From assembly GCA_019751755.1 (NCBI GenBank), contig JAIENA010000148.1, positions 1 through 46,898 of the forward strand: DNA of 46,898 bases. Direction: 5' to 3'. A model generated the notes under the pieces. The model did no database searches. It saw nothing but the letters and a program-made list of their open reading frames with translations, and was not told where the DNA came from. The translations under genes and the position numbers were made by a program. The DNA comes from Burkholderiaceae bacterium (lineage in GTDB: Bacteria; Pseudomonadota; Gammaproteobacteria; Burkholderiales; Burkholderiaceae_D). Positions 1 to 9,648 of this stretch are shown in pieces (position 1 is the first letter of the stretch; each line of letters opens with the position of its first letter).

Positions 1-4
1 GGCC

Positions 5-1597
5 TCACAGCGCGATCGCGGCCAGCCCCCGGTGCTGCGCCGGCATCGGCTGGAACACCGACACCGCCGACTTCAAGCCCTCGGCCTGCTCGGCCAGCAT
101 GCCGGCGGCCGCTCCCACCTGTTCCGCCAGCACCGCGTTGCGGCGCGTGACGTCTTCCATGTCGCCCACCGCCCGGCTCAATTGGGTGATGCCGGCCGAC
201 TGGCTTTGCGATGCGCCGGCAATCGCGCCGACGATGGCGGCCACTTCGCGCACCGACTGCAGCATGCGCGCCATGGTGGCGCCGGCGTCATTGGCAATCG
301 CCGCGCCGGCCGTCACTTCACGGCTGGAGCGCCCCAGCAACTGGCCAATGTCGCGGGCGGCCGACGCTGAACGCTGCGCCAACTCACGCACTTCACTGGC
401 CACCACCGCAAAACCGCGCCCATGTTCGCCGGCGCGGGCCGCTTCCACGGCCGCGTTGAGCGCCAGGATATTGGTCTGGAAGGCGATCGATTCAATCACC
501 GAGACGATGTCGCCCACCTGGCGCGCCGTCGCTTCAATCTGGCCCATGGTGGCGATCACCCGCGCCACGGTCTGGCTGCCTTCCTCCGCCACGTCGCCGG
601 CCTGGCGCGCCAGCGTTTGCACTTCGGCCGCGCTGGCCGCGTTGCGCAGCGCCGATTCCGCCACCGCCCGCACATGCGCCGAGGCGCCATGCAGCGCCGC
701 CGCCTGCCGTTCCGAGCGGGATGACAGCTCACCGGCGCTGCCGGCGATGCCCCGCGTGGTGTCGCCCACCTCGCGCGCGCCATCCTTGACGGCCGACACC
801 GTCTGCGACAGGTCGCGCTGCATCACACCGAACGCCGACACCAGCCGCCCCACTTCGTGCCGCCCCGCCACGGCCGGCAAGTCGGCGCGCAAGTCGCCGG
901 CCGCGATCCGTTCGCAATTGCCGACCGCCGCCTCCAGCGGCGCCAGCAAGGTCCGCACGAAGTTGCGGTGCAGCCAGGCCGACAGCACGCCCCCGGTCGC
1001 GATGCAGGCACCGGTCAGCGCCGTCAGCCAGTCAAAGAAGCGCACGCTGTCCTGGTAGCGCCCCTCGGCCAGGCGCTTGTGCGCGGCCACCAGCTTTTCG
1101 GTGGCCGCCACATAGGCGTCCCAGACCGGATCAATGTTCGCCTCAATCGCCGCCACCGTTGCCTCATCGCCGTTGGCGCCGGCCTGCAAGTGACGCTGGG
1201 TTTCGCGCAGCGCCGCCATCAACGCCACCTGGTAATCCGCCGCGCGCGCCGCCGTCGCCGGCATGGCGGGAATCGCCCGGTAATGGGCCCAGCTGGTTTC
1301 CGCCTGGCCAATAAAGCCATTCGCGGTGTGCAGCAAGCCGGCGCGGCGCTCCGGCGCCCCCAGCATCATGCGCGACGTGATGACCGCGTCCAGCATATTG
1401 CTGCGGATATCGGCCAGCATTTCAATCGCCCGCGCGTCACTGCGGTAAATCGTGTCCATGCTGCGCAGCGCTTGCCGTCCGCCCATGATGCCAAGCGCGC
1501 CGAGCATCGCCAGGCACAGCGTGAACACGCCGCACAGCACCAGCAGGCGGGTACGGATGCCGGCGTCGCGCCAGCCGGCCAGCCAGGCCGGCCTCAT
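5..1597 (-). CDS. Methyl-accepting chemotaxis protein
   Basis: A 530-residue transmembrane chemoreceptor that signals to CheA/CheW. Seen: a first membrane segment at about residues 17-40, a periplasmic helical region (about 41-185) resembling the four-helix-bundle ligand domain, a second membrane segment at about 188-208, a HAMP region (about 210-262), and a long cytoplasmic coiled coil whose conserved hairpin tip includes [19 protein letters not shown] and [13 protein letters not shown]. No NWETF-type CheR-binding tail is present; the C-terminus is short. The start ATG overlaps the stop of the upstream YCF48-like gene by ATGA, so it appears translationally coupled to the amine-oxidation operon and is its last visible gene. 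I infer that it senses the substrate or a product of that operon; the ligand cannot be read from sequence. Confidence 0.95.
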   Translation of the reverse strand: MRPAWLAGWRDAGIRTRLLVLCGVFTLCLAMLGALGIMGGRQALRSMDTIYRSDARAIEMLADIRSNMLDAVITSRMMLGAPERRAGLLHTANGFIGQAETSWAHYRAIPAMPATAARAADYQVALMAALRETQRHLQAGANGDEATVAAIEANIDPVWDAYVAATEKLVAAHKRLAEGRYQDSVRFFDWLTALTGACIATGGVLSAWLHRNFVRTLLAPLEAAVGNCERIAAGDLRADLPAVAGRHEVGRLVSAFGVMQRDLSQTVSAVKDGAREVGDTTRGIAGSAGELSSRSERQAAALHGASAHVRAVAESALRNAASAAEVQTLARQAGDVAEEGSQTVARVIATMGQIEATARQVGDIVSVIESIAFQTNILALNAAVEAARAGEHGRGFAVVASEVRELAQRSASAARDIGQLLGRSSREVTAGAAIANDAGATMARMLQSVREVAAIVGAIAGASQSQSAGITQLSRAVGDMEDVTRRNAVLAEQVGAAAGMLAEQAEGLKSAVSVFQPMPAQHRGLAAIAL

Positions 1598-2562
1598 TTG
1601 ACGACCCCGCGACGGCTATAGCGCAGGTAGGCGCCGCCGGTGCGCGCCACGATCGCCGTCAACGGCTCCCCGGCCGCGCCCACGGTTTGCCACGAACGGC
1701 CGTCGTCGGCGCTGCGCAACAGGCGGCCATCGAGCGAACTGGCCCACACGCCTTGCGCATCGGCCTTCAGCTGAGTGATGGAACCGGCGGTGCCGGTATC
1801 GACCACGCTCCAGCTGGCGCCGTCGTCGACACTGCGCAGCATGCGCCCGCCCAGTCCCGCCACCAGCAAGGTGTGGTTGCCGGCCGCCGTACCGCTCCAG
1901 AGCGAGGCCTTGCTGCCGGTGGCCAGATAATGCCAGCTCGCACCATCGTCCTTGCTGCGCAAGACCATGCCGCGTTCGGCCGCGATATACAACTGGCCGC
2001 CCTGCGACGGGAAGATTTTGAGCAAGTTCAGGTCGGCGCGCTTGCCGCCGTCCTGGGCCGGCAAGTCGACTTGCCGCCAGGTCTTGCCGCCATCGCTGGT
2101 CGCCAGCAACAGCGACCACAGGCCCGCCGCCCAGCCATGCTGCGCGTCGCGGAAGTAGACCGTCAGCAGCGGCTGGTCCACCGCACTGTCTTCGCGCTGC
2201 AGCTTCCAGGTTTCGCCACCATCGGCGGTATGCACGATCACGCCGCCATGGCCGACCGCCCAGCCGTTCTTCTCATCGGCAAACGACACCGATGTCAAGG
2301 TCATGTCGGCCGGCACCGCGCGCGCCTGGCGCTGGGTCGCGCCGTCGTCATCCGACAACAGCACGTGCCCATGTTCACCGACCGCCACGATGCGGTTGCC
2401 GGCGCGGGCCGCGTCCAGCATCATCGCCTGCGCCGCGTGGGGACCGCTGCGCGCCGATGGTGCTGATGGTGCTGATGGTGCCGCGCCGGCCGGCGCCAGC
2501 ACGATCGCCAGCAAAGGCGTCAACAGTGGCGTCAACCACGCCTGTTTCAAGGTTTGCTTCAT
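1594..2562 (-). CDS. YCF48/BNR-repeat beta-propeller protein, exported
   Basis: About 322 residues. I start at the ATG at 2562 because it has an AAGGGA ribosome site just upstream and begins a signal peptide ([19 protein letters not shown]); longer frames extend into the RND gene. The mature part consists of repeated propeller blades with S-x-D-D/G-G-x-x-W motifs such as [43 protein letters not shown] and RSADDGRSW, matching the photosynthesis-system-II assembly (YCF48) or BNR propeller family. In non-photosynthetic bacteria this family sits beside DUF1302, DUF1329 and RND genes, as here; its biochemical role there is not settled. It starts 10 bp after the RND stop and overlaps the chemoreceptor start by 4 bp. 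It may be a periplasmic accessory or scaffold of the envelope system. Confidence 0.85.
   Translation of the reverse strand: MKQTLKQAWLTPLLTPLLAIVLAPAGAAPSAPSAPSARSGPHAAQAMMLDAARAGNRIVAVGEHGHVLLSDDDGATQRQARAVPADMTLTSVSFADEKNGWAVGHGGVIVHTADGGETWKLQREDSAVDQPLLTVYFRDAQHGWAAGLWSLLLATSDGGKTWRQVDLPAQDGGKRADLNLLKIFPSQGGQLYIAAERGMVLRSKDDGASWHYLATGSKASLWSGTAAGNHTLLVAGLGGRMLRSVDDGASWSVVDTGTAGSITQLKADAQGVWASSLDGRLLRSADDGRSWQTVGAAGEPLTAIVARTGGAYLRYSRRGVVK
2456..2482. repeat. Three 9-bp tandem repeats in a signal-peptide region
   Basis: Three consecutive copies of GATGGTGCT (the last base of the third differs) lie inside the YCF48-like gene and encode the Ala-Pro-Ser repeats ([10 protein letters not shown]) just after its predicted signal-peptide hydrophobic core. 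The 9-bp unit keeps the frame, so copy-number change would only alter linker length. Confidence 0.8.
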
Positions 2563-2572
2563 GCGATCCCTT

Positions 2573-4948
2573 TCAATGTTGCAGCGCCGCGCTGAGTTTA
2601 ACGGGCACCTTGCGCGGGAACAGCCGTTCCAGCAGCACGGCAATCGCCGGCAGCGCCGTCATGGCCATCACCAGATTCACTATGAACATAAAGGCCAGCA
2701 ATTTACCCATGTCGGCCTGGAATTTCAGCGCCGAAAACGACCAGGTGGCGACGCCGATGGCCAGCGTGATGGCGGTAAAGATGGTGGCGATGCCGATTTC
2801 CTGGATCGATTTTTCCAGCGCCACGCCAATGCTTTCACCGTGCGCCAGGTGCATTTGCAGGCGGCTGTAGATATAAAACGCGTAATCGACACCGATCCCG
2901 ACCGCCAGCACCATCACCGGCAAGGTCGCCACGGTCAGGCCGATCTGCAGCTCCTTCATGAAGGCGTAGCCGATAAACGTCGCCACCGTCAACGGCAGGC
3001 AGCAGGCCACCACGGCGCGCACGTCGCGGTAGACGGCAAACACCAGCACGATGATCGCGCCATACACGTACAGCATCATTGGCAACTCCGACTTCTCGAC
3101 TTCGTCATTGACGGCGGCCAGCACGCCGGCATTGCCCGCCGCCAGACGGATGTTGATGCCGGGCAGGCGATTGGCGTCGCGGTAGTCACGCACCGCCTTG
3201 ATCACGCCATTGATGGTAGCGGCCTTGTGGTCGGCCAGGTACAAATGGCTGGCCAGCATGGCGCAATCCTTGCCCACGAAGCCACGCACCCGCCCCACTT
3301 CGACGCCCAGCGCCGCATAATTGGCGGCATCGAGCGGCACCGTGAACATGCGCGGATTGCCTTCGTTGTAGCCCTCGTTATAGACCTTGACCTGGCCGGC
3401 AAACGAGCTGACCGACATCACCCCCGGCACGCTGCGCATGGCGCTGTCGAAGCCATCCTGGTAGCGGCCGAAGCGCACCTGTTCACAAGCGTTGGCGGCG
3501 GGGCCGGCCTGCACTTCCAGCACCACGGTCAGCCAGTCCAGTCCTGTCGCGTAATTGTCGGCGATCGACTTCGCGTCGAGGTTGTAGCGGGCGTCGGCGC
3601 GCAGTTCCGGCGCGCCCGGCTGCAAGGTGCCGACCAGGCGGTCATGACTGAACCAGGCCGACCAGCCCAGCAGCGCCAGCGTCACCACGGTAATGCCGAC
3701 GGCGGTCTTCGGTTGCGCGGCGCGCGACAACGGGCGCAGCCAATGGCCACGCTCCTGCTGCAAGTGCATGGCGTGGCGCGCATAGCCGGGTCCGACCTTC
3801 AGCAGCGACGCCGCCAGCGGCAGCATCACCAGGTTGGTGACGATCTTATAGGCCACGCCGATCGAGGCGGTGATCGCCAGTTCCTTGACCATCGGGATCG
3901 GAATCAGGACCAGCGTGACGAACGAGACAAACGCCGTCAGCAGCGCCAGCACACCGGGCACCAGCAAGCCACGGAAACTGGCCTTGGCCGCGTGCTCGCA
4001 GTCCTGCCCGGCCGCGATGCCGCGCACGATGTAGTTAATCTGCTGCACGCCATGCGACACGCCGATGGCAAACACCAGGAACGGCACCAGCACCGCCAGC
4101 GGATCGAGGCCATAGCCCAGCAGGCGCAAGGTGCCGAACTGCCACACCAGCGACACCAGCGAACAGGCCACCGGCAGCAGCGTAAACGGCACCGAGCGGC
4201 AGTACCAGTAGACCGCCAGCGTGGTCAGAATCAGCGCCACGATGCAGAAATGCACCACCCCGGCCGCGCCGTCGGCCACGTCGCCGATCTGCTTGGCGAA
4301 GCCGATGATCTGCACTTCAAACTCGGCGTCTTCGAACTTCGCGCGCAACTGCTGTTCCAGCAAGCGGTTATAGGCGATGTAATCGACCTTGTTGCCCTGC
4401 GCATCGAATTCATTGATTTCCGCCACCACCATCGCGCTGTCCTGGCCTTTCGATACCAGCGTGCCGACAAAGCCGCCATTGAGCGCGGCCTGCTTGACCT
4501 GCTCGATGGTGGCGCCATCCAGACCGGCCGGCGTCACCGTCCCCGGAATCACCGGATCGGCGCGAAAGCCTTCCTCGGTGATTTCGTTGACATAGGTGTT
4601 CGGCGTCCACAGCGACTGCACGCCGAGCCGGTTGATACTCGGCAGGAACGTCACGGCCTGGGTCAGGTCGTTCAGCCGTGTCAGGCCGGCGCGGGTCCAG
4701 ATCGTGCCCTGGCGCGCCTTCAGCACCACGTTCAGGCGGTTCGCGCCCAGCACGTCGTTGCGGTATTGCTGGAACGTCTGCACGTACTCGTGGCTGGACG
4801 GCATTTGCTTTTCAAAGCCGGCATCCATGCGCAGTTGCAGGGCAAACCAGCCCATGGCGGCGGTCACCAGCAACAGCGCCGCCAGGATGGGCAGGCGCAG
4901 CCGGAACACCAGCTCCTCGATGCTGCGCAGGTTCAGAAAACGCTTCAT
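2573..4948 (-). CDS. RND-superfamily (MMPL-like) permease
   Basis: A 791-residue inner-membrane protein of the RND superfamily (predicted exporter, MMPL/HpnN/Patched type). Seen: one N-terminal membrane segment (about 17-37), a large periplasmic loop, a cluster of five segments around 225-375 (including the GVSHGVQQINYIV helix), another at about 415-432, a second periplasmic loop, and a final cluster from about 625 to 780 with GIGVDYAFYIYSRLQ, the usual RND helix-10-like motif with an Asp. The duplicated layout and length fit the family. It lies 11 bp after the DUF1302 stop and 10 bp before the YCF48 start. This four-gene set (DUF1329, DUF1302, RND, YCF48) recurs in proteobacteria, often near steroid or other hydrophobic-compound catabolism. 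Direction of transport is unknown; I infer a hydrophobic substrate or lipid. Confidence 0.92.
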   Translation of the reverse strand: MKRFLNLRSIEELVFRLRLPILAALLLVTAAMGWFALQLRMDAGFEKQMPSSHEYVQTFQQYRNDVLGANRLNVVLKARQGTIWTRAGLTRLNDLTQAVTFLPSINRLGVQSLWTPNTYVNEITEEGFRADPVIPGTVTPAGLDGATIEQVKQAALNGGFVGTLVSKGQDSAMVVAEINEFDAQGNKVDYIAYNRLLEQQLRAKFEDAEFEVQIIGFAKQIGDVADGAAGVVHFCIVALILTTLAVYWYCRSVPFTLLPVACSLVSLVWQFGTLRLLGYGLDPLAVLVPFLVFAIGVSHGVQQINYIVRGIAAGQDCEHAAKASFRGLLVPGVLALLTAFVSFVTLVLIPIPMVKELAITASIGVAYKIVTNLVMLPLAASLLKVGPGYARHAMHLQQERGHWLRPLSRAAQPKTAVGITVVTLALLGWSAWFSHDRLVGTLQPGAPELRADARYNLDAKSIADNYATGLDWLTVVLEVQAGPAANACEQVRFGRYQDGFDSAMRSVPGVMSVSSFAGQVKVYNEGYNEGNPRMFTVPLDAANYAALGVEVGRVRGFVGKDCAMLASHLYLADHKAATINGVIKAVRDYRDANRLPGINIRLAAGNAGVLAAVNDEVEKSELPMMLYVYGAIIVLVFAVYRDVRAVVACCLPLTVATFIGYAFMKELQIGLTVATLPVMVLAVGIGVDYAFYIYSRLQMHLAHGESIGVALEKSIQEIGIATIFTAITLAIGVATWSFSALKFQADMGKLLAFMFIVNLVMAMTALPAIAVLLERLFPRKVPVKLSAALQH

Positions 4949-4959
4949 CCCACTGATCC

Positions 4960-6672
4960 TCAGAAGTTGCGCGACACCGTGGCGCCGACAAAGCTGCGGT
5001 CGCGCAGTGGCTGGTCAAACACCGACGAGCCACCCCAGAAGCGCGCATAGTTGATGCTCAATTGCCAGGTCGCCGGGTTCTTGATGAAGCTGACCACGAC
5101 GTTGGCCGACTTCGCCCCCTGCATGAAGGTGGCGGTCATGTTCGGCGTGCGGCCTTTGACGGCATGGAAGAAATACACTTCCGGCACCACTTGCCAGCCC
5201 GGCACCAGCGTGCCGTCATAGACCCAGCTGAAATTGAAGTTGTAGCCATACGAGCTGCGGCTGCCGGCCGCTGCCGGCACGCCGGCGCCGGTGCGGTCGG
5301 CATCGGCCGTGCTGGCATAACCCCAGCCCCAGCCGCCCGCCGCCACCGGCACGCCCTGGTAGGACTGTTGCAGGTCCGGATAGCGCACCAGCACCGCCTC
5401 GGCCAGCAACGTGGCCGTGCTGGCGCCCAGCAAGTCCAGCAGCGGCCCATGGTCGCCCGGCGTCAGGCTCAGCAAACCCGTCACGTGGGCCTGCAGCTTT
5501 TTCTGTTCGACATAGCAATGGCCATCGGCCAGGCAGGCGCGCGCGCCGGACGCCGGTGTCAAACTGGTTGCCGCCAGGCCGGGCGCCGAGGCATTGAGCG
5601 CCACCGCATCGCGCGGACGATAACTGAGCTCGGTGCCGATGGCCCAGTTCCCGACCGGGAAGTTGGCCGATACCCCCAGCATCTTGCGGTCTTCCAGGTA
5701 ACGGTAGGCAAAGCCGCTGCCGGAGGTGGCGGAGGCCACCAGCACCGGCGACTTGTCGTGGTAATTGATGGCGTACAGTCCCAGATTCAGCGCCGTGCCT
5801 TCGGGCTGGTAGCGCAGCGCCGCGCCATATTGGCCGCCGTGGCGCGGATCGCGCACCACCGGCACGCCATAGTCGGCGGCGCTGCGGCCCACCGTCGCGG
5901 TCGACCAGTAGCTGCCGACCGGCGGGAAGTAATTGCCATTCCAGCCCTGCTGCACATAGGCTTCCAGCGACAGACCGGCGCCCAGCCCCGATGACACATT
6001 GACCATCGGCGCCGGCAACACGGCTTCCTTCAGTTGCGTGCCCGGCTGCGCCAGGCGCATCAAGTCCACCGCGTTGGTCTGGTTCATGCCACCCGGCAGG
6101 AACAGGCTCTCGCCCCAGTTCACCACCTGGTTACCGACCCGCACGCGGACCCGCTCGTCGCCCACCGTCAACGACTTCGACACCCAGAAATCGAGCAGGC
6201 GCACCTTCTGGCGCAAGTCCTCGCGGGCATCGTCGCCGAACGGCGCCGGCGTGCCCACCCCGCTGGCAAAGCCGGTGGTGCGGGTGGCGGCGAAATCGCG
6301 CAGCCAGCTGACGCGGCCCATGAATTTCACGTCGTCCGGGAAATTGAGCAACAGTTCGTGGGTCCCCTTCAGGTACGTGGTGAAGCGGTCATGGCGGGCG
6401 TAATTCAGGTTGCCTTGGTCGTTCAGGGAACTGAACGCATCGGCGCAGCCGGCTGGCGCGCCAGGGCCGGACGCCTGCAATGGCGTGGCGCTGCCGGCAA
6501 CGCTGCCGAGCACCAGCGAACATGCCGGGCTGCCGACGCGCACCCCGGCGCCGGCGGAGACGGTGGAATCGATACTGCCGCTGACGGTATCGCCCTTGAT
6601 TTCAACCGCCTGGACGGCGGCGCTGCACAGCAGGCCCGCCGCAATCGCAATGTGACGCAAATTCTGGTTCAT
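4960..6672 (-). CDS. DUF1302 family outer-membrane protein
   Basis: A 570-residue predicted outer-membrane beta-barrel of the DUF1302 family. Seen: a clean signal peptide (MNQNLRHIAIAAGLLCSAAVQA, cleavage after AQA-like VQA), alternating aromatic strands, the family-typical region around VNWGESLFLPGGMNQTNAVD, and a C-terminal Phe (TVSRNF) as expected for BAM-dependent barrels. It follows DUF1329 by 15 bp in the same operon and is followed by the RND permease. Family function is undefined; co-occurrence with DUF1329 and RND suggests moving hydrophobic molecules across the envelope. Its position downstream of amine dehydrogenase and aldehyde dehydrogenase genes suggests uptake of an amine, or export of a product; the sequence does not decide which. 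Confidence 0.9.
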   Translation of the reverse strand: MNQNLRHIAIAAGLLCSAAVQAVEIKGDTVSGSIDSTVSAGAGVRVGSPACSLVLGSVAGSATPLQASGPGAPAGCADAFSSLNDQGNLNYARHDRFTTYLKGTHELLLNFPDDVKFMGRVSWLRDFAATRTTGFASGVGTPAPFGDDAREDLRQKVRLLDFWVSKSLTVGDERVRVRVGNQVVNWGESLFLPGGMNQTNAVDLMRLAQPGTQLKEAVLPAPMVNVSSGLGAGLSLEAYVQQGWNGNYFPPVGSYWSTATVGRSAADYGVPVVRDPRHGGQYGAALRYQPEGTALNLGLYAINYHDKSPVLVASATSGSGFAYRYLEDRKMLGVSANFPVGNWAIGTELSYRPRDAVALNASAPGLAATSLTPASGARACLADGHCYVEQKKLQAHVTGLLSLTPGDHGPLLDLLGASTATLLAEAVLVRYPDLQQSYQGVPVAAGGWGWGYASTADADRTGAGVPAAAGSRSSYGYNFNFSWVYDGTLVPGWQVVPEVYFFHAVKGRTPNMTATFMQGAKSANVVVSFIKNPATWQLSINYARFWGGSSVFDQPLRDRSFVGATVSRNF

Positions 6673-6687
6673 ACGCTGACTCTCCGA

Positions 6688-8061
6688 TTAACGTTCGCTG
6701 ATGGCGCGCAAGCTGTCCGCGCTGAAAAAGCCGGGCTTGAAGCGCGGGCTGGCCTTGGCGTCCGTCACCCAGGTCATATCCTTGCCGGCGCCCACCGCGT
6801 GCAGGTCGAACACGTAGCGGCCTTCGGCCAGGTTGTATTGGGCAAACGCGGACACGTCGCAGGTGCCGGTTTCATAAACCGGAATCAGGTAGCCTTCGCG
6901 GTGCTTCCACAGCTTGCCCTGCGCGTCATAATCGTCGGCCAGCATCAGGTTCCAGCTGTCCTCATCGATATAGAAGGTGCGCTGCGGCGCCGAATGGCGG
7001 GTGCCGGCCTTGACCGACGCCTGCACCACCCACACGCGGTGCAATTCATAGCGCCGCGCGCTGGCGGCGATGCTGTCGTCCTTCGCCACGTCCTCGAATT
7101 TCGCCTGCGCGTTGTAGGCGCCGAACGAGGCATAGGGCACGTAGATTTCCTTTTTGCCCACCAGCTTCCAGTCGAACCGGTCCAGCGTGCCGTTGAAGAC
7201 AAATGGTTCATCGAGCGTGTACTGGTTTTCCATACCAATCTGCGGCGCGTCGTAGGCATAGGCCGGCATGCGCCGCACGCGGCGCTGGCCCGGGAAGTAA
7301 TAAAACGTCTCGGACGCCGGCTGGTTCAGGAAGAACGTCACAGACAGCGCCTGGCCCGCCAGCGCGGTCGGCGTGGAATAGGCGAAGTAGGTGTAATACT
7401 CGACACCCGGCAGCGCGCTCAGCTTGTTGCTGCCCTTGGCGCCCCACGGGAAGAACATGGTCTGCTCGGAGCCGGCCCGGATCCATTCGCTGCTGCCCTT
7501 GCGCGGCGACACGGCGGTGGTCACCTGCTTGTATTCGATGCCCACGCCACGGTAGCGCATCTTGGCGTTGTACATCGCTTCCAGGCCATTCTGCGGAATC
7601 GGGAACGGCGCACCCGGCACATTGGCCTCGGCCAGGCTCCAGCCATCGGCGCCGACCTTGGCGAAACCGGCGTTCTTCTTCGTGTTGTCCTGTACGAAGT
7701 CCGGCGCGCTGCAATAGCGGTGGCTCGGATAGATTTCCATCTTGTAGCCCTTGACCTGCTTGAACAGCGCCAGCTGGCCGGGCGTCAGGTGCTCCGCGTA
7801 CTTGTCCGCATTGGATGCGTCGATCACCTCGAGCGGCTTGTCATCCTTGTATTTGAAGTAATCCTTGCGGTATTTGCCATGACTCCAGCCGGACGACTGG
7901 ACCGCCTCCGCGCTCCACGCCGGAATGGTTTTTGCCGCGTTGCCGGTCTTTTCGCCGCCCAGCGGCGTCAGGCTGTTGCCCAGATCCTGGACCGAGGCAG
8001 CGCCGGCGGCCCCGGCCAGCACGGCGCATGCGACGCCGATCAGGTTTGCTTGCTTCAACAT
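6688..8061 (-). CDS. DUF1329 family periplasmic/outer-membrane-associated protein
   Basis: A 457-residue secreted protein with a signal peptide (MLKQANLIGVACAVLAGAAGA). Family-typical stretches include LTPLGGEKTGNAAKTIPAW near the N-terminus, GQRRVRRMPAYAYDAPQIG in the middle and YIDEDSWNLMLADDYDAQGK towards the C-terminus. These resemble the outer-membrane-lipoprotein-sorting (LolA/LolB-like) fold suggested for the family: a hydrophobic-cleft carrier. No lipobox is visible. The gene is separated from the aldehyde dehydrogenase by 73 bp containing a strong stem-loop and from DUF1302 by 15 bp. Likely partner of the DUF1302 barrel and RND permease in a transenvelope path. Confidence 0.9.
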   Translation of the reverse strand: MLKQANLIGVACAVLAGAAGAASVQDLGNSLTPLGGEKTGNAAKTIPAWSAEAVQSSGWSHGKYRKDYFKYKDDKPLEVIDASNADKYAEHLTPGQLALFKQVKGYKMEIYPSHRYCSAPDFVQDNTKKNAGFAKVGADGWSLAEANVPGAPFPIPQNGLEAMYNAKMRYRGVGIEYKQVTTAVSPRKGSSEWIRAGSEQTMFFPWGAKGSNKLSALPGVEYYTYFAYSTPTALAGQALSVTFFLNQPASETFYYFPGQRRVRRMPAYAYDAPQIGMENQYTLDEPFVFNGTLDRFDWKLVGKKEIYVPYASFGAYNAQAKFEDVAKDDSIAASARRYELHRVWVVQASVKAGTRHSAPQRTFYIDEDSWNLMLADDYDAQGKLWKHREGYLIPVYETGTCDVSAFAQYNLAEGRYVFDLHAVGAGKDMTWVTDAKASPRFKPGFFSADSLRAISER

Positions 8062-8099
8062 GATGGATTCCCCTTGATGTCTGTCTAGTTATGGTTGAT

Positions 8100-8120
8100 G
8101 GGCGCCATGGGTCGGCGCCC
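8100..8120 (-). other. Intercistronic stem-loop between aldehyde dehydrogenase and DUF1329 genes
   Basis: A perfect 7-bp inverted repeat (GGGCGCC / GGCGCCC) with a 7-base loop sits in the only sizeable gap (73 bp) of this part of the operon. No U-tract follows it on the minus strand, so it is not a canonical terminator. It may act as an RNA-stability or attenuation element separating the enzyme genes from the envelope genes; that is inference. Confidence 0.5.
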
Positions 8121-8134
8121 CGGGTGGCAGGCGC

Positions 8135-9604
8135 TTACAGCACCACCGTGATGACTTTTTCTTCGGTACACGCCTCAATCCCGCTGTAACCGAGTTCGCG
8201 CCCCAGGCCACTGGTTTTCACGCCGCCCCACGGCAGGCGCGCATCGATCGGCGCCCAGCCATTGATGCCGACCGCGCCGGCCTGCACCTTGCCGGCCATG
8301 CGGTGCGCGCGCGCCAGGTCGCGGGTCCAGATGGTCGCGCCCAGGCCATATTTGCTGTCGTTGGCCAGCGCCAGCGCTTCGGCTTCGGTGTCGAACACGA
8401 TCAGCGTGCCGACCGGGCCAAAGATTTCCTCGCGGGCGATGCGCATGCTGTTGCTGGCATTGGCGAACAGGGTTGGGCGGATGAAGCAGCCCTTGCCTTC
8501 CAGCGCACCGCCGGTGACCAGCGTGGCGCCGTCTTCGATGCCGGCGCGGATATAGCGCGCTACGCTGTCGTATTGCGAACGCTTGGCCACCGCGCCCATC
8601 GTCACGCCCTCCTCCAGCGGATCGCCCACCTTGATGCTTTCGGCGGCGCCGCGCAGGCCCTGCAAGAGTTGGTCATAAACGCCGCGCTGCACCAGCAGAC
8701 GGGTGCCCGCCGCGCACACCTGTCCCTGGTTGAAGAACAGGCCCATGGCGCAGCCCTGGATGGCGGCGTCGAGGTCGGCGTCGTCAAACACGATCTGCGG
8801 CGACTTGCCGCCCAACTCCATTGCCACGCGCTTGAACAGCGGACCGGCATGGCGCATGATTTCCGCGCCCACCACCGGGCTGCCGGTGAAGGTGACCTTG
8901 TCCACGCCCGGATGCACGGCCAGCGCCGCGCCGGCCACCGCGCCACGGCCGGTCACCACGTTGATGACACCGGGCGGGAAACCGGCTTCCTGCGCCAGTT
9001 GCGCCAGGTGCAGCGCCGACAGCGGGGTTTCCTCGGCCGGCTTGATGACGATGGTGCAGCCGGTGGCCAGCGCCGGCGCCAGCTTCCAGCAGGTGATCAT
9101 GAACGGCGTGTTCCATGGCACGATCGCGCCGATCACGCCGACCGCTTCGCGGAGGGTGTACGACAGCGTCGGACGGCCGAAATAGCCAGGCGTGGGAATG
9201 GTGCGGCCTTCGATCTTGTCGGCCCAGCCGGCAAAGTGGCGCAGCGTCGACAAGGCGTTCGGCAAGTCCAGCATTTGCGGCTCGATAAACGGACGGCCGA
9301 TGCACAGCGCGTCATAACGGGCGATCAGTTGCGCGTCGCGCTCGACCAGATCGGCCAGTTTCAGGATCAGCGCGCCACGCTCGGGACCGGACAGTTGCGA
9401 CCAGGCGCCGCCGTCGAACTGGGCACGCGCGGCCCGTACCGCCGCATCGATTTCTTCCACGCCGCCGTTCGGCACGCGCGCGATGACTTCCTCGCGGGCG
9501 GGATTGACCACGTCGATGTGGCCGTCGCCGCCCTCGACCCAGGCACCGCCGATATGGTGGCGGTAGGTTTGCTGCAAGTTGAACTGTTCTGCAAGGTTGC
9601 TCAT
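8135..9604 (-). CDS. NAD(P)-dependent aldehyde dehydrogenase
   Basis: A 489-residue cytosolic aldehyde dehydrogenase. Catalytic features are all present: PWNTP with Asn165, the cofactor-binding Lys188 in VIKPAEETPLSA, the general base Glu263 in MELGGKSPQ, and the nucleophile Cys297 in FNQGQVCAAG. Length and motif order match the betaine/phenylacetaldehyde-type superfamily. It sits 44 bp downstream... in transcription order directly after the two cytochromes c and before DUF1329. The context suggests it oxidises the aldehyde produced when the TTQ amine dehydrogenase deaminates its substrate, giving the carboxylic acid (for example a phenylacetate-type acid). Exact substrate is not readable. 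Start ATG has the expected N-terminus (MSNLAEQF) and no better alternative. Confidence 0.95.
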   Translation of the reverse strand: MSNLAEQFNLQQTYRHHIGGAWVEGGDGHIDVVNPAREEVIARVPNGGVEEIDAAVRAARAQFDGGAWSQLSGPERGALILKLADLVERDAQLIARYDALCIGRPFIEPQMLDLPNALSTLRHFAGWADKIEGRTIPTPGYFGRPTLSYTLREAVGVIGAIVPWNTPFMITCWKLAPALATGCTIVIKPAEETPLSALHLAQLAQEAGFPPGVINVVTGRGAVAGAALAVHPGVDKVTFTGSPVVGAEIMRHAGPLFKRVAMELGGKSPQIVFDDADLDAAIQGCAMGLFFNQGQVCAAGTRLLVQRGVYDQLLQGLRGAAESIKVGDPLEEGVTMGAVAKRSQYDSVARYIRAGIEDGATLVTGGALEGKGCFIRPTLFANASNSMRIAREEIFGPVGTLIVFDTEAEALALANDSKYGLGATIWTRDLARAHRMAGKVQAGAVGINGWAPIDARLPWGGVKTSGLGRELGYSGIEACTEEKVITVVL

Positions 9605-9648
9605 ATTGGTCTCCAGTGGTTATTTGATTGCTTGTCTTGTGGCTTGTT

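Noticed and set aside
1594-2562. Photosynthesis-related function for the YCF48-like gene
   Set aside because: The name comes from cyanobacterial photosystem II assembly, but nothing photosynthetic is present and the context matches the DUF1302/RND clusters of heterotrophs.
2303-5050. Very long open frame on the plus strand opposite the RND and YCF48 genes
   Set aside because: It is antisense to two genes with clear family motifs and its translation is low-complexity His/Gln/Arg-rich, as expected for the complement of GC-rich coding DNA.
6034-8088. 684-codon plus-strand frame opposite DUF1302 and DUF1329
   Set aside because: Antisense shadow; no ribosome site and biased composition.
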